Shown here: in pieces, positions 56,246 through 64,000 of the stretch
Numbering within the stretch: position 1 is the stretch's first letter
Layout of the letters: every line of letters starts with the position of its first letter
DNA from: Microbacter margulisiae
GTDB lineage: Bacteria > Bacteroidota > Bacteroidia > Bacteroidales > Paludibacteraceae
NCBI RefSeq assembly: GCF_014192515.1
Contig: NZ_JACHYB010000002.1
Location: 62,001-126,000, forward strand
Length of the DNA: 64,000 bases
Reading direction: 5' to 3'
Notes under the pieces: generated by a model
Seen by the model: only the letters and a program-made list of their open reading frames with translations
What the model was told of the DNA's origin: nothing
Databases searched by the model: none
Made by a program: the position numbers and the translations under genes

Positions 56246-57163
56246 AACTTGAATTGCACATTAATTTGGATATCATCGTCCTACGCTCGTTTCAAAATCC
56301 GATTCCCGGTCTTATGAGAGTATTTCAACAATGTATGGATGAACACGAATAAAAACATGCCTTTATCAAACGAAATATATCCCACTTTCCAGCACAAAAA
56401 GAATATATTATCTTTCGACATACGACAGATGAAAACAATAAAGTGAGCATATGCTTCAACGCTCTAACCTTCGTTCTAAAAGCACCTTCGCTTAGCTCAA
56501 TCCTTGTGCAAAGGTAAAATTATTTTTCATGTCTGTAATATATAGGACAATTAATTTGCAACGAGAACACAAAAAAAGAAATTTCCCCAATATATATTGA
56601 TTGTCAATAAAATATAAGCCTAAAATGCTTATTGAAAATTAGCATACAGTAGAAATCAAATAACTGAATGACAGAATAACAGATTCAATGGACAATGGAC
56701 AATGAAGGTTAGAAGTTAGAGAAGTTACAGGGGAGATGAGAAGATGTCAACTGCAAGGTAGTTTAGTCGTAGATGGTAGAAAAAAAAATCTGTATTTTAT
56801 GATAAGTATCATCGTATGTCTAAAATCACAAACTAAATATCTTATTTCTAAAGCAAAAAAGAAAACTCATATATACTTTCGCCTTGAAAACCATGAATTA
56901 ATAAATATAGTTTAATGATTATGATTAGCACTGATAGATCAAAAGAAACATTGATCATATCTATATTTATGGCAAAAAGAGAACTGATTAGTTCATTGTT
57001 GGATTTGTGTAGTATAAAAAGATTGGAGTGAAAGACACTCCAGTCTTTCGATTTAGCATAACTACAAGATTTCAAGATAGATAAATATCTGTTTTAATGC
57101 CTGCTCTCAAGAATTGTAGAACTGATGGACATAAGACTTGGGGACTATAGTTATTGATAACTT
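56246..57163. other. AT-rich intergenic region
   Basis: About 920 bases. It holds a minus-strand promoter core (56509-56516), mosaic words at about 56655-56785 (CAATGGACAATGGACAATG, GAAGTTACAGGGGAGATGAG) and a strong hairpin at 57018-57048 (AAAGATTGGAGTG / CACTCCAGTCTTT, no T-tract). The IS256 target duplication is at 57156-57163. No gene is supported. Confidence 0.5.
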
Positions 57164-57269
57164 GGTAGCGTAAAATAAACTGTGTCAGTTTCAATTCTTA
57201 TCAAATTTCAGATACTCAATTAATCCGATTTTTTATAATGGATAATGAAGATCCTGAGTTTTGTTGGGC

Positions 57270-57306
57270 AAAAACGGTTAGGGGTCGACCCCCTAATCGT
57301 TTTTTA
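57270..57306. terminator. Bidirectional terminator inside the IS256 element
   Basis: Stem ACGGTTAGGGG / CCCCTAATCGT around TCGACC, flanked by A and T runs on both sides. It follows the transposase stop and could also block transcription into the element from outside. Confidence 0.75.
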
Positions 57307-57393
57307 TTACAATGGCACAAAGTTTCACCATCGTTTTGTTGGGTGGAAGCAAAACTAAGAAAAATGCCTGGATATTTGTTTGATGTTGTGATT

Positions 57394-58608
57394 TTATTCA
57401 AATAAATTAAACCTTTCAGGAAATTTAATCGCCAGTTGTTGTGCAGTTAATCCCCAGTTTGACAGAGGCATAGTCCATTTTTTCCGGATATTGCGATAGG
57501 CCAAATACACCAATTTTTCCAATGCTGTATCATTGGTAAAAACACCTTTGTTTTTGGTAACTTTCCTTATCTGACGGTGATAGCCTTCTACGGTATTGGT
57601 GGTATATATGATTCTTCGGATAGCATCAGAAAACTCAAAATAAGCGGTTAGTTTTTCCCAATTATCACGCCATGATTTAATGACAATTGGATAATCCTTT
57701 CCCCACTTTGAATCAAGATTATCGAGTTCGATTGCTGCCTGCTCTTTGCTTACTGCTTGATAAACAAGCTTCAAATCTTTCATGAACGTTTTCTGATTTT
57801 TACTTGCAACATATTTAATTGAATTGCGGATTTGATGCACCACACAAGTTTGAACTACTGTGTGTGGAAATACGCTTTTTATAGCATCTGAAAAGCCACT
57901 AAGATTGTCCGTAGAGGCTATTAGAATGTCATTTACTCCTCTTGATTGAAGATCGGTGAGCACCGATAACCAAAAGTTAGCTCCTTCGCTTTTGGAAATA
58001 TACATGCCAAGCAAATCTTTGTAACCGTTACGGTCAACACCCAATACGTTGTATATGGCTCGTGTTACAGGACGATTCTTTTCGTCCATCACTTTGTAGT
58101 GAATGGCATCCATCCAAACAATTGGATAAACACTATCCAATGACCTGCTACGCCAGGACTGAATCTCTGGCAGAACCCGGTCTGTTATGGAACTGATTGT
58201 GTCAGCAGAAACCCTGTTTCCAAGGTTTTCCTCCATCCAATGGCTTATTTCCCGAGTACTGTTCCCCAAGGCATAAAGACCAATTATACGGTCTGCAACA
58301 CCTTCTGCAAGTATTGTTTCACGTTTCTTTATAAACTCAGGTTCAAAACTGGAATGGCGGTCACGGGGTGTATGAACGGTGACTTCACCCAATTGGGTTT
58401 GAACTTGTTTGGACATACGTCCATTGCGCCGATTGCCTAAACTACGCTCATCTTCATCTAAATGAGCATCCATTTCTCCCTCTAAAGCTGCATTTAGAAT
58501 ATTTTCTAACAAGGGCGCAAAGGCACCATCTTTGCCTAAAAGGGGTTTGCCAGATTTTATCTGTTCTAAAACTTTGGCTTGAAAAGCCTTGTAATCAAAT
58601 TCTTCCAT
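57394..58608 (-). CDS. IS256-family (mutator-type) transposase
   Basis: A 404-residue DDE transposase. LENILNAALEGEMDAHLDEDE and NRRNGRMSKQVQT lead into the catalytic core: Asp in WMDAIHYKVMDE, Asp in STDNLSGF, the CVVHQIRNSIKYV signature segment and Glu in TTNTVEGYHRQIRKV. The reading frame is complete and ends FPERFNLFE. It is apparently functional. Confidence 0.95.
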   Translation of the reverse strand: MEEFDYKAFQAKVLEQIKSGKPLLGKDGAFAPLLENILNAALEGEMDAHLDEDERSLGNRRNGRMSKQVQTQLGEVTVHTPRDRHSSFEPEFIKKRETILAEGVADRIIGLYALGNSTREISHWMEENLGNRVSADTISSITDRVLPEIQSWRSRSLDSVYPIVWMDAIHYKVMDEKNRPVTRAIYNVLGVDRNGYKDLLGMYISKSEGANFWLSVLTDLQSRGVNDILIASTDNLSGFSDAIKSVFPHTVVQTCVVHQIRNSIKYVASKNQKTFMKDLKLVYQAVSKEQAAIELDNLDSKWGKDYPIVIKSWRDNWEKLTAYFEFSDAIRRIIYTTNTVEGYHRQIRKVTKNKGVFTNDTALEKLVYLAYRNIRKKWTMPLSNWGLTAQQLAIKFPERFNLFE

Positions 58609-58915
58609 AAAAATAAACTGTATTGTAAAGTTATAAAATTATTTTATTCTTTACTGACACAGTTTAATTTACAGTCTCGATAACTTTTACAACTTCTTCT
58701 ATCTTCTGTTTTGTTTTTTTGTGCATGTGCATTACACAAGATTGATTTCCGATAAGTAGGTCAGTACTATTTTAGATAAAATATCATTATCTAAAAAAGG
58801 ATCAAGACAACTCCATATATAATAACCGAATGCTCGACTATTGCTAGAATTAATTTTCAATAAGATCTATCCCTTTATATCAAATGTAACAGGCATTTAT
58901 TTTACCCTATCTACC

Positions 58916-60169
58916 ATGAAAACAACGTCCAAATGTATTGTAATTGTTTTGTTGATGTTTTTTTCCATCCATGTTTTCGGACAGGTTCATTTCGAACCCG
59001 GTTATTTTATATCCAATGACGGCACAAAAACCAATTGCCTGATCAAGAACGAAGACTGGTACAACAACCCGACTGAATTTAAGTACAAGCTCTTGGCAAA
59101 GGCTAAAGTGCAGATCGGCAAAATAGCCGATATCACGGAGTTTGCTATTAATGATTATGCAAAATACGTAAGGGCAGATGTCAATGTGGATGTATCACCA
59201 TCACAACTGGGTGAACTAACTAAGTTTAGAAATCCGATTTGGGAAAAAAGAATCCTATTCCTAAAAGTGTTGGTAGACGGGAAAGCGAGTTTATATATGT
59301 ACAGATCAAGAACGCTTGATAACCGATTCTTTTTCAAGTGTGACAGCATGAATATCAAGCAATTGGTTTATAAAGAATATTTGCGCGATAACACAGTAGC
59401 TGTCAATAATACATTTAAGCTTCAGCTCAATGATCATGTCAGGTGCGAAAGTTGTGGGGTAAGTACAGGAGAATTTCCGGAGTATTATAAAAAAGACCTG
59501 GTTAATTATTTTATACGGTACAACCAGTGCGTCGATCCATCCTTTAAAGTAAAGCATATAACATATCAAAGGGATATCCTTCATGTCAGCTTGTTTGGCG
59601 GGATTAATTATTCTTCTCTGACAATAACAAACAGCGAGGCAAATTATTTAAATGGGGATTTTAAAAATAAGCTGAATCTTCATGCGGGGATAAACATAGA
59701 ATATGTTTTACCGTTTGATAAAAATCAATGGAGTCTTTTTATGGAGCCTGAATATGATCAGTTTACATCTGATGTTCGGACAGTCTATATTAATCACATA
59801 GACTATAAATCCTTAAATCTATCGTTTGGTATAAAGCGTTATTTTTTTCTTACTGATAAATGGAAACTTTTCATAAGTGGTCAGGTTCATTCAGTTTTAT
59901 CGGATAATTTTGATTCACATTATAGCAGTCAACTCTTATATACATCAGGAACATATAACTATTCGTCGAGCGTTAATTATGAAGTTAAAAATGTACCCAA
60001 TCTGGCTATTGGTATTGGAGCTGAATATAAACGTCTTTATCTGGAAATACGTAAATATACAAATCAGAATATTATGCCTAATGGGGGATTATGGACGACT
60101 AGTTTCAGTACATTCACATTAAACATTGGTTACAAGCTATTTAATTTGAGTTCAAAAGGATCGAAATGA
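58916..60169 (+). CDS. Outer-membrane beta-barrel family protein
   Basis: A 417-residue exported protein. Start at 58916 (MKTTSKCIVIVLLMFFSIHVFGQ, signal peptide) rather than the longer frame at 58841. The N-half begins with a strand-rich domain (FEPGYFISNDGTKTNCLIKNEDWYNNPTEFKYKL) common in Bacteroidota barrel proteins. The C-half has alternating amphipathic strands (LFGGINYSSLTI, LHAGINIEYVLPF, LNLSFGIKRYFFL, LAIGIGAEYKRLYLEIRKY) and ends with TFTLNIGYKLF. Function unknown; probably a porin-like or surface protein. Confidence 0.75.
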   Translation: MKTTSKCIVIVLLMFFSIHVFGQVHFEPGYFISNDGTKTNCLIKNEDWYNNPTEFKYKLLAKAKVQIGKIADITEFAINDYAKYVRADVNVDVSPSQLGELTKFRNPIWEKRILFLKVLVDGKASLYMYRSRTLDNRFFFKCDSMNIKQLVYKEYLRDNTVAVNNTFKLQLNDHVRCESCGVSTGEFPEYYKKDLVNYFIRYNQCVDPSFKVKHITYQRDILHVSLFGGINYSSLTITNSEANYLNGDFKNKLNLHAGINIEYVLPFDKNQWSLFMEPEYDQFTSDVRTVYINHIDYKSLNLSFGIKRYFFLTDKWKLFISGQVHSVLSDNFDSHYSSQLLYTSGTYNYSSSVNYEVKNVPNLAIGIGAEYKRLYLEIRKYTNQNIMPNGGLWTTSFSTFTLNIGYKLFNLSSKGSK

Positions 60170-61077
60170 TAAGTCTGATAGGAATCGAATAACAGAACAA
60201 CACGAAGTTAAAAAAGGCATATTCAATTGACAATGGACAATCCCTACTGTTGCATTAACTTGTAGTATATGCATATATTATACTGATATACATTTCATTA
60301 AAATATTTCTTTGAGTTGAATGGACTATTTGTACTTTCGCATATTTTGTTTAGTGTCGTATATGTGCCTTTCGAATTATCAGAAAAGAATGAGCAGTAGT
60401 GGGAAAGCCTTTCAAATCTGGCCTTCCATTGTCATTGAGCCTAAGGACGACAAGCAAAAGATGTGGAGATTTAAGGATTTGAAAATTTGAAGATGAATAC
60501 AACCAGGCAGGTAGCGTTCTTCTTTAATCTCGTGCTGTCTTATCAGTCATTCTGTTACTTTGTCATTCAGTTATTTAATTCTCCAACCCCGCCCGCTCTG
60601 CTCGTCCCCTTTCACCAAAGGGGACAGCACCAGGACATCATGTTTTGGCAACCATGGTAGCCTGTGCTTGTCTGGCAGATTAATTCTGCTGTTTTATCAG
60701 TCACCCAGTCATTCTGTCATTCTATCATTTGATTGGGGGATGGGTTAGATCTTCCCGTAACTTCTCATTTTTCTATAACCCGTTCAATTGACAGGGGCAA
60801 TGAACAATGGATGATGGCTTCTTGCATGATCATCCAAAGGGTGCCATTGGGGGCAATTGTACTGTCCGGGTATAGGCCATCCGATTGAATGCGTCCCCCA
60901 TGATGCCATAGCGACATCAGTTCAAAGCATACGCTAACACATGGCAGTCACCTCTTTTCCCCTGTGGGTTAATCTCTCCAATAAAGGATGCGACATAACC
61001 CAACAAGAAGCTATACTGCAGTCACTGTGATTTATAGCAACCTAACGAACATACACATGCAAGTACCTTTAGTGTAC
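60170..61077. other. Repeat-rich intergenic region before array 2
   Basis: About 900 bases with mosaic words at 60190-60245 and 60470-60790 and composite repeat copy 5 (60580-60690). The remainder is unassigned. No gene is supported. Confidence 0.55.
60580..60690 (+). repeat. Two-hairpin composite repeat, copy 5 (diverged)
   Basis: Hairpin 1 is perfect (60604-60625, GTCCCCTTT/AAAGGGGAC around CACC). The spacer and hairpin 2 positions are diverged (GGCAACCATGGTAGCCTG). Confidence 0.75.
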
Positions 61078-61287
61078 ACTGTAGCTGCTAAAGTATTAAC
61101 TGTAGTTTCTAAAGTATTCACTGTAGCTTCTAAAGTATTAACTGTAGTTACTAAAGTATTCACTGTAGCTTCTAAAGTATTCACTGTAACTACTAAAGTA
61201 TTCACTGTAGCTTCTAAAGTATTAACTGTATTTGCTAAAGTATTAACTGTAATTACTAAAGTATTCACTGTAGCTATTAGAGTAAAC
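61078..61287. repeat. 21-bp tandem array 2 (10 units)
   Basis: Units begin exactly every 21 bases from 61078 to 61267, then a partial at 61288. Each reads ACTGTAG(C/T)T.CTAAAGTATT with A or C last. There are no spacers. Both strands are open in one frame, giving 7-residue repeats (minus strand TVNTLEA). The sequence is unrelated to array 1. It lies 312 bases upstream of the GPWS-family 2 start. Confidence 0.92.
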
Positions 61288-61599
61288 ACTGTAAGGCTAC
61301 CCGGTTCAGCCGTTAAATCGTTAGTTCCTATGCGGCAGGCAACAAAACCATGTGTTACGTGAGCGCTTCGTATTGTGCCGTGCTGCGATCCCCTTTTTAT
61401 CCGGCCGGATGAAATAAAAGCAAAAACGCCTAACTTGTTTGTTGTTATAATGATTATTTTTGCTCACGCAATGAGCTCCAATAGCCTGCCGATGCATCAT
61501 CCCATTAGGAAAGCAAGCATTCTTGCCCCTTGCATTCAAAGCATCAGGTCTGCTGTGAGCAACAGAGTCATACACTATTCATCTTTAAATAAAACAACT

Positions 61600-62307
61600 A
61601 TGCCGGACGGATCACGCATTCCACGTACAATAGAAGGATTTGACATATACATCAGGATAACATCTGCTTATTTCGAAAAAGGGAGTCCTGCTACCCATGC
61701 GGTACGTCTGGGAATCACGGAAGGGGAGGTGGAGCAATGGAACGATTACTGTACGCAATGGTGCGCTCTGCATGCCTTGTATATAAATAAGCAAATAAGC
61801 CGCACCACAGTGGTCATAAACAAGATGCGGGCCATAATTCAGCAAGCGGTAACCTTCAATCAAACCTATTCCATTCTGGAGCGTATCGCCGCTTCGCCCA
61901 ACATGACGATTGGCGACCTGGAAACATTCCGCATTAAAAGGGGGCCACTGCAGAAGAGCACCCATACCGTGCCGCAAACATCAGTCAAAGAATTGGTGGA
62001 TGTAGTGTTGAAACCACTGGGTGGGGGAATGTTTGCCATGAAGTGCTATTCCGGTTTGCATAAAAGGCCTTGCATAAACCCTGCAGCCGACTCTGTGCAA
62101 TACCTCTACATGACAGGCGACACTCCACCTGCTTCTGCCGGAGAGGCAACCCTCATTACCGGACTGAGCACCAAAGCCTGTTTCCGGCTGGCCCTGCCGG
62201 GAGGTAGCCGGGGAAAAACACTCTACATCTATTTCCGTTGGTACAACACCAAACGTCCCAACCTGTCAGGCCCCTGGAGTAAATTAAAAGATGAGCTGAT
62301 TCTATAA
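61600..62307 (+). CDS. GPWS-family protein 2
   Basis: A 235-residue homologue of the protein at 41848-42522. Start placed at 61600 (MPDGSRIPRTIEGF); the longer frame from 61375 encodes nothing family-like. The N-terminal about 125 residues are helical (EVEQWNDYCTQWCALHALYIN...). The C-terminal beta domain reads VQYLYMTGDTPP, LSTKACFRLALPGGSRGKTLYIYFRWYN and LSGPWSKLKDEL. No signal peptide or membrane segment. No lysozyme or holin accompanies it here. Function unknown. Confidence 0.75.
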   Translation: MPDGSRIPRTIEGFDIYIRITSAYFEKGSPATHAVRLGITEGEVEQWNDYCTQWCALHALYINKQISRTTVVINKMRAIIQQAVTFNQTYSILERIAASPNMTIGDLETFRIKRGPLQKSTHTVPQTSVKELVDVVLKPLGGGMFAMKCYSGLHKRPCINPAADSVQYLYMTGDTPPASAGEATLITGLSTKACFRLALPGGSRGKTLYIYFRWYNTKRPNLSGPWSKLKDELIL

Positions 62308-62847
62308 ACGGGGAATCAATACCTGCCTGAAATTTGATGAAATTTTCGCTGACACTGTTTCATTTAAACTACCATACAACCACATGCCAGGGCCTTCAAT
62401 GATTTCACGGGGAAAACTCCCTCGCGTATCCTGAGGCCGTATTAAGGCTTTTTTTCTCTTTTCTTCCTCCGGATATCCCTGTTTGAAGCTTCTTCAAGGC
62501 GCCTTGAAGCTTCTTCAGGGTTCGGCCTATTGAATACACTGAGTCTATCCAATTGGGAATCCCGATATCTGTGGTTATTGACAGATTATACATCCAACCG
62601 AACAAATAATGATTTTTTTTAGCTGATTTTTAGGCCAGAAAAGCCATAAAACGTGCCTTTCCATGTGAAATATTTTCACCTATTAGTTAATGTATTGTGA
62701 TTTAGTTGTTTGTATAAAGCTAATTTTACAGTTTTCCATGCAATATTTATTGTTATTTATGGTCATATCTACCATTTATCCTATTTTTATTGTCAAAAAT
62801 AAATATGTTAATCATAATTTCGTCAACAAATAATTAACACACTGCCT
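62308..62847. other. Intergenic region with a short 21-bp repeat and palindrome
   Basis: About 540 bases. TTGAAGCTTCTTCA occurs at 62483-62496 and again exactly 21 bases later at 62504-62517, and CTTCAAGGCGCCTTGAAG (62492-62509) is a perfect 18-bp palindrome. The rest is AT-rich leader of the next gene. A minus-strand ORF (62405-62605) crosses it but is unsupported. Confidence 0.5.
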
Positions 62848-63921
62848 ATGAAAAATAGTTACGCTTCCTTCTTTTTCCCCTTATTTATATGTATGCTGCT
62901 GACGGTCGCCGGCGTTAAAGCCCAACAGACCCCTGTCACCGTACTTTACAAGCACCGAAACCTGCCCCAGGCAGGCGACTCCCTCATCAAGCAACAGGAA
63001 GCCTGGATCGACCCCGGGGCAGCGGGACAAAACATCACCTGGGACTTCCGCACCGCGAAAGCCGTGAACGACAGCTACAACGTACGCTACCGCGCCCTCT
63101 CCACCGATACCACCCGGATAGGCGCCATCGAACACCGCACCCTCTACCGCTATCAAGTGACGGGTGACTCCCTCTGGCAAACCGGCTATGAGAATGCCAC
63201 CACAGAGATGACCTATACCCGGCCCGAACTTGCCATGCGTTATCCCTTCCGCTATGGCGACACCATCAGTTTCCACTTCACCGGCACCGGAGAATACTGC
63301 CACCGCATCCCGCTGCACGTGGAAGGCACCACCACCGTGACAGCCGACGGGACAGGCACCCTCTACACCCCCCTGGGACTCCAATTCAAAAACGCCCTGC
63401 GCATAAAGAGCCTCCGCAACTACACACAGACAGGTGTGGACAGTGTGCAGATGCAACTGGTGACCTACTCCTGGTACGTATGGGGCAACCGCTACCCCAT
63501 CTTCGAAACCATAGAGACCACCAGTCAGAAGAGCGGGGCAGCCCAAACAGAACACCACGTAGCTTCCTTTTTCTTCCCACCCGAAGAACAGGCCCAAAGC
63601 GAACGGGACACCACCGACTGGGAACAACCCAATCCTGCTGCAACGCCCAATCCCATCGACGCGGTCTTCACCCGGTGCCGGCTCCTGCCCAACCCGGTAG
63701 AAACGGAACTGCGGATTGAGTACACCCTGACACGCGACGCCACCATCTCCTTCTCTATACACGACCAGATGGGTATCGCCCAGATCGTCACCCGGCCCAA
63801 ACAGGAGACCGCCGGGCAATACACGGAAGTGGTACAGATGGGAGGCCTGCACATGGGCATCTATCCCCTCTATGTCACCGTGGACAACATGGTGAAACAA
63901 CTGCAGGTGATGAAGAAGTAG
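62848..63921 (+). CDS. Exported protein with a T9SS-type C-terminal sorting domain, GC-rich
   Basis: A 357-residue protein with a signal peptide (MKNSYASFFFPLFICMLLTVAGVKAQ). The middle is beta-rich with a YxxW/Y pattern (WDFRTAKAVNDSYNVRYRAL, YSWYVWGNRYPIFETIETT). The last about 80 residues look like a type IX secretion sorting domain: LLPNPVETELRIEYTLTRDATISFSIHDQMG and GLHMGIYPLYVTVDN then KQLQVMKK. Codons are strongly G/C-ending (ACC, CTC, TAC, GCC), unlike the AT-rich surroundings. Probably a surface-attached or secreted protein of unknown activity. Confidence 0.75.
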   Translation: MKNSYASFFFPLFICMLLTVAGVKAQQTPVTVLYKHRNLPQAGDSLIKQQEAWIDPGAAGQNITWDFRTAKAVNDSYNVRYRALSTDTTRIGAIEHRTLYRYQVTGDSLWQTGYENATTEMTYTRPELAMRYPFRYGDTISFHFTGTGEYCHRIPLHVEGTTTVTADGTGTLYTPLGLQFKNALRIKSLRNYTQTGVDSVQMQLVTYSWYVWGNRYPIFETIETTSQKSGAAQTEHHVASFFFPPEEQAQSERDTTDWEQPNPAATPNPIDAVFTRCRLLPNPVETELRIEYTLTRDATISFSIHDQMGIAQIVTRPKQETAGQYTEVVQMGGLHMGIYPLYVTVDNMVKQLQVMKK

Positions 63922-64000
63922 TCTAGTAGGTGGTAGGTAGTAGATAGTAGGAATCTGAAAATCTGAAATTAAAAGAAGATGTATTCAGTTGACAATTGAC
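63922..64000. repeat. Mosaic intergenic repeat words at the window end
   Basis: GGTGGTAGGTAGTAGATAGT, then GGAATCTGAAAATCTGAAAT and CAGTTGACAATTGAC repeat words found in the arm at 43637-43837 and its partner at 37230-37423. The block continues past the window. Confidence 0.65.

Larger units (their letters stand above)
57164..58678 (-). mobile_element. IS256-family insertion sequence, 1515 bp
   Basis: It has about 26-bp inverted ends; the shared cores are GTAAAATAAACTGTGTCAGT (left) and GTAAATTAAACTGTGTCAGT (right, complement). It is flanked by a perfect 8-bp target duplication GATAACTT (57156-57163 and 58679-58686). One intact transposase gene. The intact duplication suggests a fairly recent insertion. 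Confidence 0.9.

Noticed and set aside
56848..57075. 75-residue minus-strand ORF
   Set aside because: AT-rich stretch with codons expected by chance and a hairpin through its start region; no RBS or promoter.
61078..61287. CRISPR array or coiled-coil gene on the minus strand
   Set aside because: No spacers. The TVNTLEA heptad frame has no signal, RBS or conserved flanking sequence, and the equivalent frame of array 1 is broken by stops.
62405..62605. 66-residue minus-strand ORF with LKKLQ repeat
   Set aside because: The repeat comes from the 21-bp direct repeat and palindrome; no supporting start signals or relatives known to me.
62881..63900. 339-codon minus-strand ORF
   Set aside because: Shadow of the GC-rich exported protein; it is Gly/Val/His-rich without any domain logic.

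Overview
The window looks like chromosome from a fermentative, anaerobic member of the Bacteroidota, probably order Bacteroidales. The basis is the Bacteroidota-type BamD and RNA polymerase omega pair, a DUF4831 protein, a T9SS-like C-terminal domain, LytS/LytTR signalling with a TPR sensor, and repeated TAnnTTTG promoter cores with few strong Shine-Dalgarno sites. Genus is not assigned.

Layout. 0-1.6 kb: the 3' part of nspC, then a tRNA-Gly/Leu/Leu cluster with its own promoter and terminator. 1.7-2.2 kb: an XRE antitoxin beside a decayed RelE/HigB-like toxin. 2.8-6.2 kb: a Lys-rich mini-ORF, bamD-rpoZ, coaBC and cdd. 6.4-10.6 kb: a large conserved TIM-barrel-like protein and an ABC-F ATPase. 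10.7-19.0 kb: [FeFe]-hydrogenase maturases hydG-hydF-hydE on the plus strand, converging (with an SGNH hydrolase between) on hydC-hydB-hydA on the minus strand. These genes form a complete NADH-linked hydrogenase with its assembly machinery, but HydB is the short NuoF-like form. 19.2-22.6 kb: a secreted orphan, a cysteine-less isochorismatase-fold protein, a 4-OT tautomerase and an FAD dehydrogenase. 22.8-33.3 kb: a carboxy-terminal protease followed by an eight-gene surface-glycan operon with glycosyltransferases, two different UDP-sugar 2-epimerases and a flippase. The locus resumes at 35.8 kb (GT4) and 44.0 kb (WecA-like initiating transferase).

33.3-35.8 kb holds an HUH (Y1) transposase gene of RAYT/IS200 type, bounded by 18-bp inverted repeats, split by an IS5-type element and flanked by 277-bp repeat units. 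37-64 kb mixes ordinary genes (uvrA, a LytTR regulator/kinase pair, DUF4831, nnr, a lipoprotein, a polysaccharide deacetylase, a serine hydrolase, an IS256 element, an outer-membrane beta-barrel) with unusually repetitive intergenic DNA. That DNA contains a REP/BIME-like composite repeat in five copies, a ~200-bp inverted pair enclosing 6.2 kb, and purine-rich mosaic words.

The least explained signal is a pair of homologous proteins (start codons at 42522 on the minus strand and 61600 on the plus strand) sharing a C-terminal RGKT..RW.N..GPWS signature. Each is preceded by its own, sequence-unrelated array of 10-11 tandem 21-bp units. The first also heads a lysozyme (GH108)-holin cassette with no other phage genes nearby.
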